Assembly: GCF_010686765.1 (NCBI RefSeq)
Contig: NZ_JAAGWF010000020.1
Span: 1-64,000 of the forward strand
Reading direction: 5' to 3'
Source: Geodermatophilus sabuli
GTDB taxonomy: Bacteria; Actinomycetota; Actinomycetes; Mycobacteriales; Geodermatophilaceae
DNA length: 64,000 nucleotides
Below, piece by piece: positions 33,661 to 41,825 of the stretch. A program made the translations under genes and the position numbers. Within the stretch, counting starts at the first letter, position 1. The number at the start of each line of letters is the position of its first letter. The notes below the pieces were generated by a model, which was given only the letters and a program-made list of their open reading frames with translations, was not told the origin of the DNA and searched no databases.

Positions 33661-34035
33661 ATGGACGTCGACGACGCACGGCAGACCGGCGGTGCCGGCA
33701 CGCCCTGCTGCCCACCGCTGACCGGTACCGCGATGAGCGCGGAGCAGGCGGAGCGGGTCGCCCCCCTGCTCAAGGCGCTGGCCGACCCGGTGCGGCTGCG
33801 GCTGGTGAGCCTGATCGCCTCGGCCGAGCGGGGCGAGGCGTGCGTGTGCGACCTCAACGAGGCCTTCGACCTCACCCAGGCCACGGTCAGCCACCACCTG
33901 AAGGTGCTGCACTCGGCAGGAGTGCTGGACCGGGAGAAGCGCGGCGTCTGGGTCTGGTACGCCGTGCGCCCCCAGGCCCTGGCTGCCGTGGCCACCCTGT
34001 TCGCCTCGCCCGCCCTCGTGGGCGCCGGCCGGTGA
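33661..34035 (+). CDS. arsR: ArsR-family arsenite-responsive repressor
   Basis: 124 residues. Winged helix: LLKALADPVRLRLVSLIA, then the recognition helix TQATVSHHLKVLHSAG. The candidate As(III) site is a Cys pair near the N-terminus (C16, C17) plus C61/C63 in EACVCDL. This is like the actinobacterial CgArsR arrangement, in which an N-terminal Cys pair works with a Cys of the other subunit. ATG 33661 is leaderless behind a two-palindrome operator. The stop overlaps the efflux gene by 4 nt (GTGA). It should repress arsR-acr3-arsC until arsenite or antimonite binds. Confidence 0.92.
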   Translation: MDVDDARQTGGAGTPCCPPLTGTAMSAEQAERVAPLLKALADPVRLRLVSLIASAERGEACVCDLNEAFDLTQATVSHHLKVLHSAGVLDREKRGVWVWYAVRPQALAAVATLFASPALVGAGR

Positions 34036-35156
34036 GCGACACCGTCGGCGAGACCGCCCGTCCCGGCACCGGCCTCGACGCCCCGGTGCTGCAGCGACTG
34101 TCCACCCTCGACCGGTTCCTGCCGGTGTGGATCATCGCCGCCATGGCCGCCGGCCTGCTGCTCGGCCGCCTCGTCCCCGGCCTCGACGACGCCCTCGACG
34201 CCGTCGAGGTCGGCGACGTCAGCCTGCCGATCGCGATCGGGCTGCTGCTGATGATGTACCCGGTGCTGGCCAAGGTCCGGTACACCGAGCTCGACCGGGT
34301 CACCGGCGACCGCAAGCTGCTGGGCGCCAGCCTGGTGCTCAACTGGCTGGTCGGCCCGGCGCTGATGTTCGCGCTGGCCTGGCTGCTCCTGCCCGACCTG
34401 CCCGAGTACCGCACCGGCCTGATCATCGTCGGCCTCGCCCGCTGCATCGCCATGGTGCTGATCTGGAACGACCTGTCCTGCGGCGACCGCGAAGCCGCCG
34501 CCGTCCTCGTCGCCCTCAACTCGGTCTTCCAGATCCTCGCCTTCGCCGCGCTCGGCTGGTTCTACCTCCAGGTCCTCCCGGGCTGGCTGGGCCTGTCGAC
34601 CACGTCGGCGGAGTTCAGCGTCTGGGCGATCGTGGTCTCGGTACTGGTCTTCCTCGGCATCCCGCTGCTCGCCGGCTTCCTCACCCGCACGATCGGTGAG
34701 CGCGCCCGTGGCCGCGAGCACTACGAGAGCCGCGTGCTCCCCCGGATCGGCCCCATCGCGCTGTACGGGCTGCTGTTCACCATCGTCATGCTGTTCGCAC
34801 TGCAGGGCGATGCGATCACCTCGAACCCCTGGGACGTCGCGCGCATCGCGATGCCGCTGCTGGCCTACTTCTCCCTGATGTTCGGCGGCAGCTTCCTGCT
34901 CGGGATGCGCCTGGGCCTCGGCTACGCCAAGACCGCGACGCTGGCCTTCACCGCGGCGGGCAACAACTTCGAGCTGGCCATCGCCGTGGCGATCGGCACC
35001 TTCGGCGTCACCAGCGGCCAGGCCCTCGCCGGCGTCGTCGGGCCGCTCATCGAGGTCCCCGTCCTCGTCGGTCTCGTCTACGTCTCCCTCTGGGCGGCCC
35101 GGCGCTGGTTCCCCGGCGACCGCACCGTCCCCGACGCCGTCCGGAGCGCCCGATGA
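34032..35156 (+). CDS. acr3: ACR3-family arsenite efflux permease
   Basis: 374 residues with ten predicted helices. It exports As(III) across the membrane. The conserved Cys of the fourth helix is present (C138 in GLARCIAMVLIWNDLSCGD), as is the late conserved Glu in AAGNNFELAIAVAIG; both are hallmarks of Acr3 function. GTG 34032 overlaps the arsR stop and its own stop overlaps arsC (ATGA), so the three genes form one coupled operon. The N-terminal 25 residues are a hydrophilic extension. Confidence 0.95.
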   Translation: MSDTVGETARPGTGLDAPVLQRLSTLDRFLPVWIIAAMAAGLLLGRLVPGLDDALDAVEVGDVSLPIAIGLLLMMYPVLAKVRYTELDRVTGDRKLLGASLVLNWLVGPALMFALAWLLLPDLPEYRTGLIIVGLARCIAMVLIWNDLSCGDREAAAVLVALNSVFQILAFAALGWFYLQVLPGWLGLSTTSAEFSVWAIVVSVLVFLGIPLLAGFLTRTIGERARGREHYESRVLPRIGPIALYGLLFTIVMLFALQGDAITSNPWDVARIAMPLLAYFSLMFGGSFLLGMRLGLGYAKTATLAFTAAGNNFELAIAVAIGTFGVTSGQALAGVVGPLIEVPVLVGLVYVSLWAARRWFPGDRTVPDAVRSAR

Positions 35157-35569
35157 CCCAGCCCACCCGGCCCAGCGTGCTGTTCGTCTGCGTGCACAAC
35201 GCCGGCCGGTCGCAGATGGCCGCCGGCTGGCTGCGTCACCTCGCCGGGGACGCCGTCGTCGTCCGCTCCGCCGGGTCGGTGCCCGCCGAGCAGCTCAACC
35301 CGGCCGCGGTCGAGGCGATGGCCGAGGTCGGCATCGACATCGCCGACCAGCGCCCCGAGGTGCTCACCACCGGTGCGGTCGAGGCCTCCGACGTCGTCAT
35401 CACCATGGGCTGTGGCGACGCGTGCCCGGTCTTCCCGGGGAAGCGCTACCTGGACTGGGCCCTCGAGGACCCGGCGGGCAAGGGCGTGGAGTCGGTGCGG
35501 CCGATCCGCGACGAGATCGAGAGCCGCATCCGCGGCCTGCTCGCCGACCTGGGGACCGCACCGGTCTGA
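35153..35569 (+). CDS. arsC: Arsenate reductase, low-molecular-weight phosphatase fold
   Basis: 138 residues. It reduces As(V) to As(III) for export by Acr3. The P-loop is C13-V-H-N-A-G-R19 (the CX5R of LMW phosphatases), and further Cys are C87 and C91 in MGCGDACP. The late PIRDEIESRIRGLL helix is typical. Actinobacterial members use mycothiol/mycoredoxin or thioredoxin; which one applies here cannot be seen. It is coupled to acr3 by a 4-nt overlap and ends 29 nt from the convergent arsO-like gene. Confidence 0.93.
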   Translation: MTQPTRPSVLFVCVHNAGRSQMAAGWLRHLAGDAVVVRSAGSVPAEQLNPAAVEAMAEVGIDIADQRPEVLTTGAVEASDVVITMGCGDACPVFPGKRYLDWALEDPAGKGVESVRPIRDEIESRIRGLLADLGTAPV

Positions 35570-35598
35570 GCGGCCCGCTCGCCCGGAGCCGCGGCGGC

Positions 35599-36966
35599 TC
35601 AGCCGGTGGTGGCCGGTTGCCCCTCGGCCGACCAGCCGTGCGCCGATCCCGTCGCGAACCCCACGCCCGCGACCTCGGCGGCGTCACGCGCCCCGAGGTC
35701 GGTCGAGCAGACCCCGGTCGCGGGCAGCGCCAGCTCGACGCGCTCCGCGGCCGCCACATCGCCGGCCAGCGCGGCCGCGATCGAGCGCACCTGCTCGTAG
35801 CCGGTGGCCAGCAGGAACGTGGGCGCGCGGCCGTAGGACTTCACCCCGACCACGTAGAGGTGCTCGTCGGGGTGCGCCAGCAGCGCCGCGCCGTGCGGCG
35901 GGACGGTGCCGCAGGAGTGCGCGTTCGGGTCGATCAGCGGGGCCAGGCGCGCCGGCGCCTCGACGGCGGGGTCGAGGTCGAGACGGACCTCGCGGAGCAG
36001 GTCGAGGTCGGGGCGGAAGCCGGTCGCCGGCACGACGGCGTCGACCTCGAGGCGCACCACGGCGCCGTCCCGGCCCGCGCCGGTCACGGTCAGCCGACCG
36101 GCCCCGCCGTCCGGCGTCGCCAGAGAGGCGACGGTGAACTCGCGGACGAGGTCGACGGCGCCGACGGCGACGGCGTCCCGGAGCGTCCAGCCCAGCAGCC
36201 CGCGGGCCGGCAGGCCGTCGGCGTCCCCGCCGCCGTAGAGGCGGGCCGGCGAGCGGCCGCGGATCGCCCAGGTGACCCGCGTGCCCGGCTCCTGCTCCCG
36301 CAACCGGACGAGGGCCAGCAGCGTGGTCGCCGCCGAGTGGCCCATGCCGACGACGAGCGTGTGCCGCCCGGCGAACCGCTCCCGGTCGGTGCCGAGGACG
36401 TCCGGCAGCGGCCCGGTCAACCAGGCGCCGGCCCGGTCCTCCCCGACGGCAGGGAGCCCGGCGGCTCCCAGCGGGTTGCGGTGGCCCCACGTGCCCGAGG
36501 CGTCGAGCACCGCACGGACCGGCACGTCGGCGACCCCGCCGTCGGCGACGGTGCGGACGACGTAGGGCCGGCCGGCGCGGCCGACCGTACGGGTCTTGTC
36601 CACGCCGCTGCGGCTCACGGCGAGCACCCGGGTGCCGGTGCGGATGCGTGAGGCCAGCTCCGGGGTGGCCGCCAGCGGGGCGAGGTAGGCATCCACCAGT
36701 TCGGCCCCGGTGGGCAGCGCGTCCGGGTCGGGCGGCGTCCAGCCGTGCGCCACGAGCAGGCGCCGGGCCGCCGCGTCGACGTCGTAGGCCCACGGGGAGA
36801 ACAGCCGCACGTGCCCCCAGGCCCGGACGGTGGCACCCACCTCCCCGCCGGCCTCCAGCACGAGCGACTCCAGCCCGCGTTCCAGCAGGTGCGCCGCGGC
36901 GGCCAGGCCCACAGGCCCGGCGCCGATGACCGCGACCGGGAGCTCCGACGTCGGCACGTCCGCCAT
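35599..36966 (-). CDS. FAD-dependent monooxygenase, ArsO-like
   Basis: 455 residues. An N-terminal FAD Rossmann motif (VAVIGAGPVGLAAAAHLLERG), a second nucleotide site (LVVGMGHSAATTLLALV) and a late flavin block (LYVVGVKSYGRAPTFLLATG) are seen. ATG 36966 has GGAGGTGA 6 nt upstream; the ATG at 36984 would place that site inside the gene. Its position beside arsR-acr3-arsC and opposite a second arsR matches the flavin-binding ArsO described in Streptomyces arsenic clusters. Its reaction is not established there either. An unrelated amine or ketone monooxygenase is the alternative. Confidence 0.78.
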   Translation of the reverse strand: MADVPTSELPVAVIGAGPVGLAAAAHLLERGLESLVLEAGGEVGATVRAWGHVRLFSPWAYDVDAAARRLLVAHGWTPPDPDALPTGAELVDAYLAPLAATPELASRIRTGTRVLAVSRSGVDKTRTVGRAGRPYVVRTVADGGVADVPVRAVLDASGTWGHRNPLGAAGLPAVGEDRAGAWLTGPLPDVLGTDRERFAGRHTLVVGMGHSAATTLLALVRLREQEPGTRVTWAIRGRSPARLYGGGDADGLPARGLLGWTLRDAVAVGAVDLVREFTVASLATPDGGAGRLTVTGAGRDGAVVRLEVDAVVPATGFRPDLDLLREVRLDLDPAVEAPARLAPLIDPNAHSCGTVPPHGAALLAHPDEHLYVVGVKSYGRAPTFLLATGYEQVRSIAAALAGDVAAAERVELALPATGVCSTDLGARDAAEVAGVGFATGSAHGWSAEGQPATTG

Positions 36967-37063
36967 GCCGGTCACCTCCACCATATTTCGACAGGTGTCT
37001 ATGCCTGGTCAACGTAACAGTCGATGCTGTTGTCATCAACCGCGGCATGTCAGACTGGCTTGC
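36967..37063. promoter_or_regulatory. Divergent promoter region arsO-like / arsR2
   Basis: This 97-nt gap is richer in A/T than its surroundings. The arsR2 -10 is probably CAGACT (37051-37056), 7 nt before ATG 37064, so leaderless. GACA-GG-TGTC at 36990-36999 is a short inverted repeat. A shared ArsR2 operator serving both genes is likely but not defined. Confidence 0.45.
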
Positions 37064-37426
37064 ATGCGACAGGACCTCGACGTGCGGCTCCTCGACCGCG
37101 GATCCCTGCTCTCGGCTGTCGACCGTGCCGGCCTGCTCGCACCCCGACTCAAGGCGCTCGGGGACCCCAACCGGCTGCACCTGCTGCTGCTGCTGGCGGA
37201 CTCCCCGCGGTCGGTGCGCGAGCTGACCGAGCTCAGCGGGATGGGGCAGACGCTGGTGAGCCACCACCTCGCGCCGCTGCGCGAGCAGGGGCTGGTCACC
37301 GTCACCCCCGAGGGGCGCAGCAACGTCTACGCCCTGTGCTGCGAGGCGCTCGCCGGACCGGTCCGGCTGCTGGCCACCCTGGCCGCGCTCACCCCCGAGG
37401 GCGCCGACGCCTGCTGCGCTCCCTGA
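37064..37426 (+). CDS. Second ArsR-family repressor
   Basis: 120 residues. Winged helix: LKALGDPNRLHLLLLLA, then LSGMGQTLVSHHLAPLREQGLV. Metal-site candidates differ from the first ArsR: two Cys pairs in the C-terminal part (C92-C93 in YALCCEAL and C117-C118 at the end), none near the N-terminus. It is divergent from the arsO-like gene across 97 nt, so it probably regulates that gene and itself. Different Cys placement from the first ArsR suggests it evolved separately or senses a different form, for example an organoarsenical. Confidence 0.88.
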   Translation: MRQDLDVRLLDRGSLLSAVDRAGLLAPRLKALGDPNRLHLLLLLADSPRSVRELTELSGMGQTLVSHHLAPLREQGLVTVTPEGRSNVYALCCEALAGPVRLLATLAALTPEGADACCAP

Positions 37427-37611
37427 GGCGGTCCGGCGTCCGGCCGGCCGACGCGGCCGCGCCCGATCGACCCGTCCCGGTGTCGCCGGCGGCCTTGCGC
37501 GCTTCTTGCGGAAGCGCCGCGGTGGTCGTGCGGTGGAGTCGGCAGGGTCCTCGTCACCGGCGGGCGCACCCGCCGGTCCATGGCTCGGAGCCCGACCACA
37601 CGGGGGACCCC
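37427..37611 (+). other. Intergenic region with two hairpins
   Basis: It holds stem GCGCTTC/GAAGCGC (37499-37505 / 37511-37517) and a perfect 8-bp stem (37557-37564 / 37569-37576, loop CGCA). The first may terminate arsR2; the second lies in the leader of the next gene. Confidence 0.4.
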
Positions 37612-38289
37612 TTGACGCTCGCCCACCTCGACCGCACCGTCCGCACCCTGCGCGTGCTGGTCGTCGACGACCACCGGACGTTCGCCGAGCTGCTCTCCGG
37701 AGCGCTGCAGTCGGCCGGGATGGACGCGGTCGGCGTGGCGCACTCGGCCGCCCAGGCGGTCGCCATGGCCCAGGACCTGCAGCCCGACGTCGTCGTGATG
37801 GACATCGAGATGCCCCGCCAGGACGGCCTGGCGGCGACCCGCCGCGTCCTGCAGGTCGCCCCCGACGCCGTCGTGGCCGTGGTCACCGCCCACCGGGACC
37901 CCGACTGGGTCGTCCGGGCCGCCCAGGCCGGCGCCTCGGCGTACATCCCCAAGGACGGCTCGCTCGCCGAGATGATCGACGTGCTGACCCGGGTGCAGTC
38001 CGGGCAGATGCTCGTGGCCCCCTCCACCTTCACCGGGGGTCCCACCTGCGCTCCCGCCGCCTCACCCGACCGGGGCGCGCCGCCGCAGCTGACCCGCCGC
38101 GAGCAGGAGGTCCTCGACTGCCTGGGCCGCGGCATGCAGGTCAAGGCCATCGCCCGCGTCCTGGGCATCACGCTGGAGACCGCGCGGGGCTACGTGAAGT
38201 CCCTGCACGCCAAGCTCGGGGTCCGCTCCCAGCTCGAGGCCGTCGTCAAGGCACAGCAGCTCGGCCTGCTGGTCCCTGCCGGCGACTGA
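37612..38289 (+). CDS. NarL/LuxR-type response regulator (orphan)
   Basis: 225 residues from a TTG start with GGGGGA just upstream; GTG 37654 would cut into the receiver fold. Receiver: D19/D20, phospho-acceptor D64 (VVVMDIEMPRQDG), T92 and K114 (YIPKDGS). The C-terminal LuxR helix-turn-helix is LTRREQEVLDCLGRGMQVKA through ETARGYVKSLHAKLG. No kinase gene is adjacent, so its partner is elsewhere or it works without phosphorylation. Target genes unknown. Confidence 0.88.
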   Translation: MTLAHLDRTVRTLRVLVVDDHRTFAELLSGALQSAGMDAVGVAHSAAQAVAMAQDLQPDVVVMDIEMPRQDGLAATRRVLQVAPDAVVAVVTAHRDPDWVVRAAQAGASAYIPKDGSLAEMIDVLTRVQSGQMLVAPSTFTGGPTCAPAASPDRGAPPQLTRREQEVLDCLGRGMQVKAIARVLGITLETARGYVKSLHAKLGVRSQLEAVVKAQQLGLLVPAGD

Positions 38290-38298
38290 CCGACCGCC

Positions 38299-38679
38299 CT
38301 ACCGGGATCGGACCGTCGCCGCCGCCCGCCGCAGCAACCGGACGCGCAGTCGTCCCGCCGCACGGGTCTCCAGCGCGGAGGCCCGGTGGATCGGAGGCGC
38401 AGCGGGCAGTTCGTCGAGCAGCCCGCGCCCGCGGACCGAGAGCATGAACGTCTCACTGTGCTGGTCGGCGTCCCGGGGCAACGACTCGAGGTAGCCGGCC
38501 TCGTGGAGCTCGGAGAAGGAGCCCAGGAGGTGGATCTGCCGCTGGCGCCACGTCTCGAGCGCGCTCCCCATCTCGCTGACCGCTGGGTTCAGCCGCTGGA
38601 TCAGGGCGAACATGGATGCAGGCTGCGCCTCGGCCCGCACGGCTTCGAGGATCGCGCGGGCCTCGACGGAGATCTCCAT
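38299..38679 (-). CDS. Hypothetical protein, possible winged helix
   Basis: 126 residues starting MEISVEARAILEAVRAEAQP. Its middle (WRQRQIHLLGSFSELHEAGYLESL followed by FMLSVRGRGLLDEL) resembles a small winged-helix: two helices, then a beta wing ending in a G-R-G-L-L helix. The tail is very basic. ATG 38679 is supported by a minus-strand TAGCGT 8 nt upstream (leaderless). Convergent with the orphan response regulator, 9 nt between stops. No family assigned. Confidence 0.6.
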   Translation of the reverse strand: MEISVEARAILEAVRAEAQPASMFALIQRLNPAVSEMGSALETWRQRQIHLLGSFSELHEAGYLESLPRDADQHSETFMLSVRGRGLLDELPAAPPIHRASALETRAAGRLRVRLLRRAAATVRSR

Positions 38680-38687
38680 GCCGGACG

Positions 38688-38693
38688 ACGCTA
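38688..38693 (-). promoter_or_regulatory. -10 box TAGCGT
   Basis: 8 nt before ATG 38679 on the minus strand; leaderless arrangement. Confidence 0.45.
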
Positions 38694-38806
38694 GAGCCGC
38701 CACGCCGCATCCCGTCCGAGCAGAACCACCAAAGCAGCTCCCCCGCGGATGGGGAGCGTCGCCATGTGGCCGGATCAGTTCCGAGCAGGCCGTGCCGCCG
38801 CGAGGG

Positions 38807-38879
38807 TGGGCCCCGTGGGGATCGAACCCACAACCCGCGGATTAAAAGTCCGCTGCTCTGCCAGTTGAGCTAGAGGCCC
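38807..38879 (-). tRNA. tRNA-Lys (TTT anticodon)
   Basis: 73 nt. Acceptor stem GGGCCTC/GGGGCCC (one G-U), D arm GCTC/GAGC, anticodon stem GCGGA/TCCGC around CTTTTAA (anticodon TTT), T arm GTGGG-TTCGATC-CCCAC, discriminator A. The CCA end is not encoded. Confidence 0.97.
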
Positions 38880-38919
38880 GAGGGATCCGTCGTTCTCGCG
38901 GTTCGTCCGCAGATCTCCT

Positions 38920-38939
38920 CTCGGTGGGAGCCCACCGAG
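38920..38939. other. Perfect 9-bp inverted repeat upstream of tRNA-Lys
   Basis: CTCGGTGGG (38920-38928) and CCCACCGAG (38931-38939), 41 nt from the tRNA 5' end, in its promoter region. Role unknown. Confidence 0.4.
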
Positions 38940-39082
38940 GTCGACCGGGCCGACGGATCCGCCACCGCGGAGACTACGGCTGCGGATCCTGGCCGTCGAC
39001 GTCAGCGATCTCGGCTGCCGGCGGTGACCCGGGCGGCTCTCCGTGGCCGCAGCGCCGAGTCCCCCGTGCCCGCACGTCCTGC

Positions 39083-39223
39083 TCAGAGCACGTCGAGGAG
39101 CAGCAGCACGAGCAGGGTGAGGACGGCGGAGACGACGAGCGAGCCCAGGCAGCCGAGCCGGCTCGAGAAGAGGAAGAACACCGCGCAGTCCTGCCCCATC
39201 GCGGCACGTCGAACCTCGATCAT
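39083..39223 (-). CDS. 46-residue single-helix membrane protein
   Basis: ATG 39223, with ATG 39199 as a shorter option (38 residues, starting MGQDCAVFFLFSSRLGCLGS). The end LVVSAVLTLLVLLLLDVL is a clear membrane helix, preceded by RLGCLGSL, with two Cys in all. I have the impression that short actinobacterial proteins with a GCLGSLL-type segment recur, but cannot verify this here. Two CGGGTGAT boxes begin 18 nt upstream. No ribosome site is clear, so confidence is moderate. Confidence 0.5.
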   Translation of the reverse strand: MIEVRRAAMGQDCAVFFLFSSRLGCLGSLVVSAVLTLLVLLLLDVL

Positions 39224-39240
39224 CACCGTCGGTGTTCTTC

Positions 39241-39295
39241 ATCACCCGGCATCACCCGGTCAGGGGATGTCTGGACGGGCCAGCGGCTACGTAGC
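39241..39295 (-). promoter_or_regulatory. CGGGTGAT boxes plus GCTACGT upstream of the small membrane gene
   Basis: Minus-strand order: GCTACGT (39289-39295), CGGGTGAT (39251-39258), CGGGTGAT (39241-39248). The same words are seen at 1213-1276 before the DUF2945 gene; the distance from GCTACGT to the first CGGGTGAT is 30 nt here and 28 nt there. Confidence 0.4.
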
Positions 39296-39404
39296 GTCAC
39301 ATCTGTCCGAGAGCGCCACACCGACGTGAGACGCGCACCGGACCCCCAGACCCGGCCCGGTCGTCCTGATCCCCCCAGGGCGGCCGGGCCGGACCTCACG
39401 CCGG

Positions 39405-40265
39405 TCAGGCCGGCTGCTCGCAGACCTGCGCGACCAGGGCCCAGAAGAGGTCGACCTGCGCCGGTTCGACCGGGAGCGGCACCGGGACGCCCTCGCGGTC
39501 CCCGACGGCGACCAGCAGCGGGAAGACGAACGGCTGCTTCGTCTCGGCCAGCACGTGCGGCGCGCAGGTCGCGGGCGTGAACGCCACCGCGACCGATGCC
39601 TCGACGTCCCCCTCACCCAACTCGAGCGGGAGACCGTCGGCGCTGACGTCGAGGACCACCGAGCCGCGGGCGTCAGTGACGACGATCGGGCGGTCGCCGC
39701 TCCCGCGCCGGGTCAGGACGACGGCGCCACGGACCTCGTCGCCCTCGAGCGTCAGCCCCATCAGGGAGATGGCGGCCTCGGACAGCACCCCGGCGACCGC
39801 GCACTCCTCGCGGTGGACGACGTCGAGGTCGTCCCCGGAGAGGGGCACGCGCACCTCCTGGGCGGCTCCGTCCGGGCGGAGCACGGTGAGGCGCGCGGCG
39901 ACGGGGGCCGGCTCCGCCGTGCACCGCGGCTCCCCGTAGCGCACCGGCAGCTCGATCACCCGGCGCGGCGCGAACGCCGCCGTCATCGGAGCCGCGGGCA
40001 GCGGCTCGAAGCCCGGCGAGTCGAGCGCGAGCGCGGTGATGGTGAACGGCTGGTCGCCGGTGTCGGTCACCCGGACGTGCACCTGTCCGCCGACGGCGAC
40101 GTCGGTGCGCAACCGCACCACCTCGGCGTCGATGCCGGGCACCGCCGGCACGGTCGGCCCGGCGGTCGTGGGTGCGGCAGCCCGGGCCGGCGCGGGCGCC
40201 GGGTCCCCGGAGCACGCCGTGCAGAGCAGGACGACCGCCGCCGCCAGGGCCGCCCTACGCCTCAT
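39405..40265 (-). CDS. Hypothetical lipoprotein
   Basis: 286 residues. Signal with lipobox LCTAC (Cys18), then a Pro/Ala/Thr linker and a mostly beta mature part with a CARDB/DUF4352-like feel (VHVRVTDTGDQPFTITALAL). Four Cys in the mature part (PRCTAEP, EECAVAG, ATCAPHV, QVCEQP) may pair. ATG 40265 has TACGCT 8 nt upstream on the minus strand (leaderless). It lies after the Rieske gene on the same strand, 28 nt away, and could be co-transcribed. Function unknown. Confidence 0.75.
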   Translation of the reverse strand: MRRRAALAAAVVLLCTACSGDPAPAPARAAAPTTAGPTVPAVPGIDAEVVRLRTDVAVGGQVHVRVTDTGDQPFTITALALDSPGFEPLPAAPMTAAFAPRRVIELPVRYGEPRCTAEPAPVAARLTVLRPDGAAQEVRVPLSGDDLDVVHREECAVAGVLSEAAISLMGLTLEGDEVRGAVVLTRRGSGDRPIVVTDARGSVVLDVSADGLPLELGEGDVEASVAVAFTPATCAPHVLAETKQPFVFPLLVAVGDREGVPVPLPVEPAQVDLFWALVAQVCEQPA

Positions 40266-40273
40266 GCCGCCGC

Positions 40274-40279
40274 AGCGTA
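40274..40279 (-). promoter_or_regulatory. -10 box TACGCT
   Basis: 8 nt before ATG 40265 on the minus strand. It lies in the 28-nt gap after the Rieske gene, so the lipoprotein may have its own leaderless promoter. Confidence 0.45.
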
Positions 40280-40293
40280 GGGCTGCGGGCGAC

Positions 40294-41175
40294 CTACTCG
40301 TGCCGTCCGGGCAGCCGGGCCATGACCCGGCCGGCCTCCATCCGGACCTCGAGCTTCTCCTGCGGGTTGGCCGCCGGACCGCGCCGCGGCTCGCCGTTGT
40401 CCAGGTCGAACGCCGAGCCGTGCCAGGGGCAGACCAGGCACTGGTGGCCGCGCACGTCCTCGACCGATCCCTCGTGCAGGGGACCGGCAAGGTGCGAGCA
40501 GGAGCTGACGAACACGTCCACCCGCGTCCCCCGCCGGACGGCCGTCAACGGTACGTCGAAGCTCGCACCCTTCCCGGGTCGCAGGGCGGGCCGCCCCTCG
40601 GGCAGGTCGTCGAGCGGGCCCAGGTCGATCCAATCGGTGCTCAGGGCGCGGGCCGCAGTGGCTGCGTGCGAGGCGCCGGAGGCCTGCGCGTAGGACATGT
40701 GGCCGCCCACCGCCGCCGACCCGGTCGCCAGCCCCAGGCCCGCGTAGGACAGCACCCGCCCGAGGCCGTCCCGCCCCTGCCCCCGGGCGGCGAGGGAGCC
40801 CACGTAGAGCCCCAGCGCCACGGTGTTGGCGACCGCGTGCAGGGCGCCGAGCCGGCGGACGCCGACCTCCTGCTCCGACCAGTCGGCCGCGCCGGACAGG
40901 GCGGCGGGGACGGCGGCGGCCACGCCGGTGCCGATCAGCAGCGTCGCCGCCGGCCGCATCCGGGGGATCGCGTCGAGCAGCCCGGCGGACACCCAGCTGC
41001 CGACGGGGACCTGGACCAGAACCGGGTGCAGCGGATGGCCGAGCCAGGTGCCGTGCAGGAGGTCCTTGACCGCCTGCGGCCGCAGCACGGCCTGCACGGC
41101 CTTGCGGGCCGGTTCGATGGCCTTGTCGAAGGTCGCGACGTCTGCGATCCGGTCGAGGATCCCCATGAGGCTCAT
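40294..41175 (-). CDS. DUF2231 membrane domain fused to a Rieske [2Fe-2S] domain
   Basis: 293 residues. The N-terminal half (about 45-165) is a DUF2231-like domain with four helices (HGTWLGHPLHPVLVQVPVGS is its signature). The C-terminal half is a Rieske ferredoxin: ligands C226/H228 (SSCSHLAG) and C249/H252 (CLVCPWHGSAFDL). This suggests a membrane-bound electron-transfer protein. ATG 41175 follows GGGGAG. Partner enzyme unknown. Confidence 0.88.
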   Translation of the reverse strand: MSLMGILDRIADVATFDKAIEPARKAVQAVLRPQAVKDLLHGTWLGHPLHPVLVQVPVGSWVSAGLLDAIPRMRPAATLLIGTGVAAAVPAALSGAADWSEQEVGVRRLGALHAVANTVALGLYVGSLAARGQGRDGLGRVLSYAGLGLATGSAAVGGHMSYAQASGASHAATAARALSTDWIDLGPLDDLPEGRPALRPGKGASFDVPLTAVRRGTRVDVFVSSCSHLAGPLHEGSVEDVRGHQCLVCPWHGSAFDLDNGEPRRGPAANPQEKLEVRMEAGRVMARLPGRHE

Positions 41176-41320
41176 GCCGCTCCCCTACCCGGACAGGACG
41201 ACAGCGAAGCCGGGTGACGTCCCGCACGACCGACCGGGTGAGTCCGGGAATAAGGGCTGGCTCCAGGGGATTGTCAGGAGGACCCTGGATGCTGACCGCG
41301 TGCCCGTCGAGAGGAGCGTC

Positions 41321-41797
41321 GTGACCTGCCCGTCGCTGTCCCGCCGTCCGGCGCTCGGCGACGCCTTCGGCACTGTCGCGGCCAGGGTCCGAGGCGAGGA
41401 CACGCTCGGCCAGTTCGCCCGGTTCGTGCTGGTCGGGGGCGCGACGACGCTGGTGTACGCCGCCCTGTTCGTGGCGCTCACGGCGCTGGGTTACCTGCCC
41501 GCTCACCTGATCGCGACGGCCGCGTCGACCGCGCTGGCCAACGAACTGCACCGGCGGCTCACCTTCCGCGCCGGGGAGCGGGTGCACTGGTTCACCGCGC
41601 AGTGGGAGGCCGGCGGCATCACCGTGATCGGCCTGTTCGCCACCAGCGCGGCCCTCGGCGTCCTGGACTCGACGGTCGACTCGGTGAGCGTGGTCATCCA
41701 GGTCGCACTCGTCGTCACGGTCACCGGGCTGATCGGTCTCATGCGCTTCATCGCGCTGCGCTGGATCTTCCGGGCACCGGTGGCCGACGCCGCCTGA
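41321..41797 (+). CDS. GtrA-family membrane protein
   Basis: 158 residues with four hydrophobic helices. GtrA signature: FARFVLVGGATTLVYAALFV at the first helix, ANELHRRLTFR between helices 2 and 3, and RFIALRWIFR at the end. The family is linked to transfer of polyprenyl-phosphate sugars for cell-surface polysaccharide. GTG 41321 has GAGGAG 4 nt upstream. It is followed 40 nt later by the metallophosphoesterase gene, which has its own -10 box. Confidence 0.88.
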   Translation: MTCPSLSRRPALGDAFGTVAARVRGEDTLGQFARFVLVGGATTLVYAALFVALTALGYLPAHLIATAASTALANELHRRLTFRAGERVHWFTAQWEAGGITVIGLFATSAALGVLDSTVDSVSVVIQVALVVTVTGLIGLMRFIALRWIFRAPVADAA

Positions 41798-41825
41798 TCC
41801 GCGGCGGTCCCGGTCGGCCGCTCAG

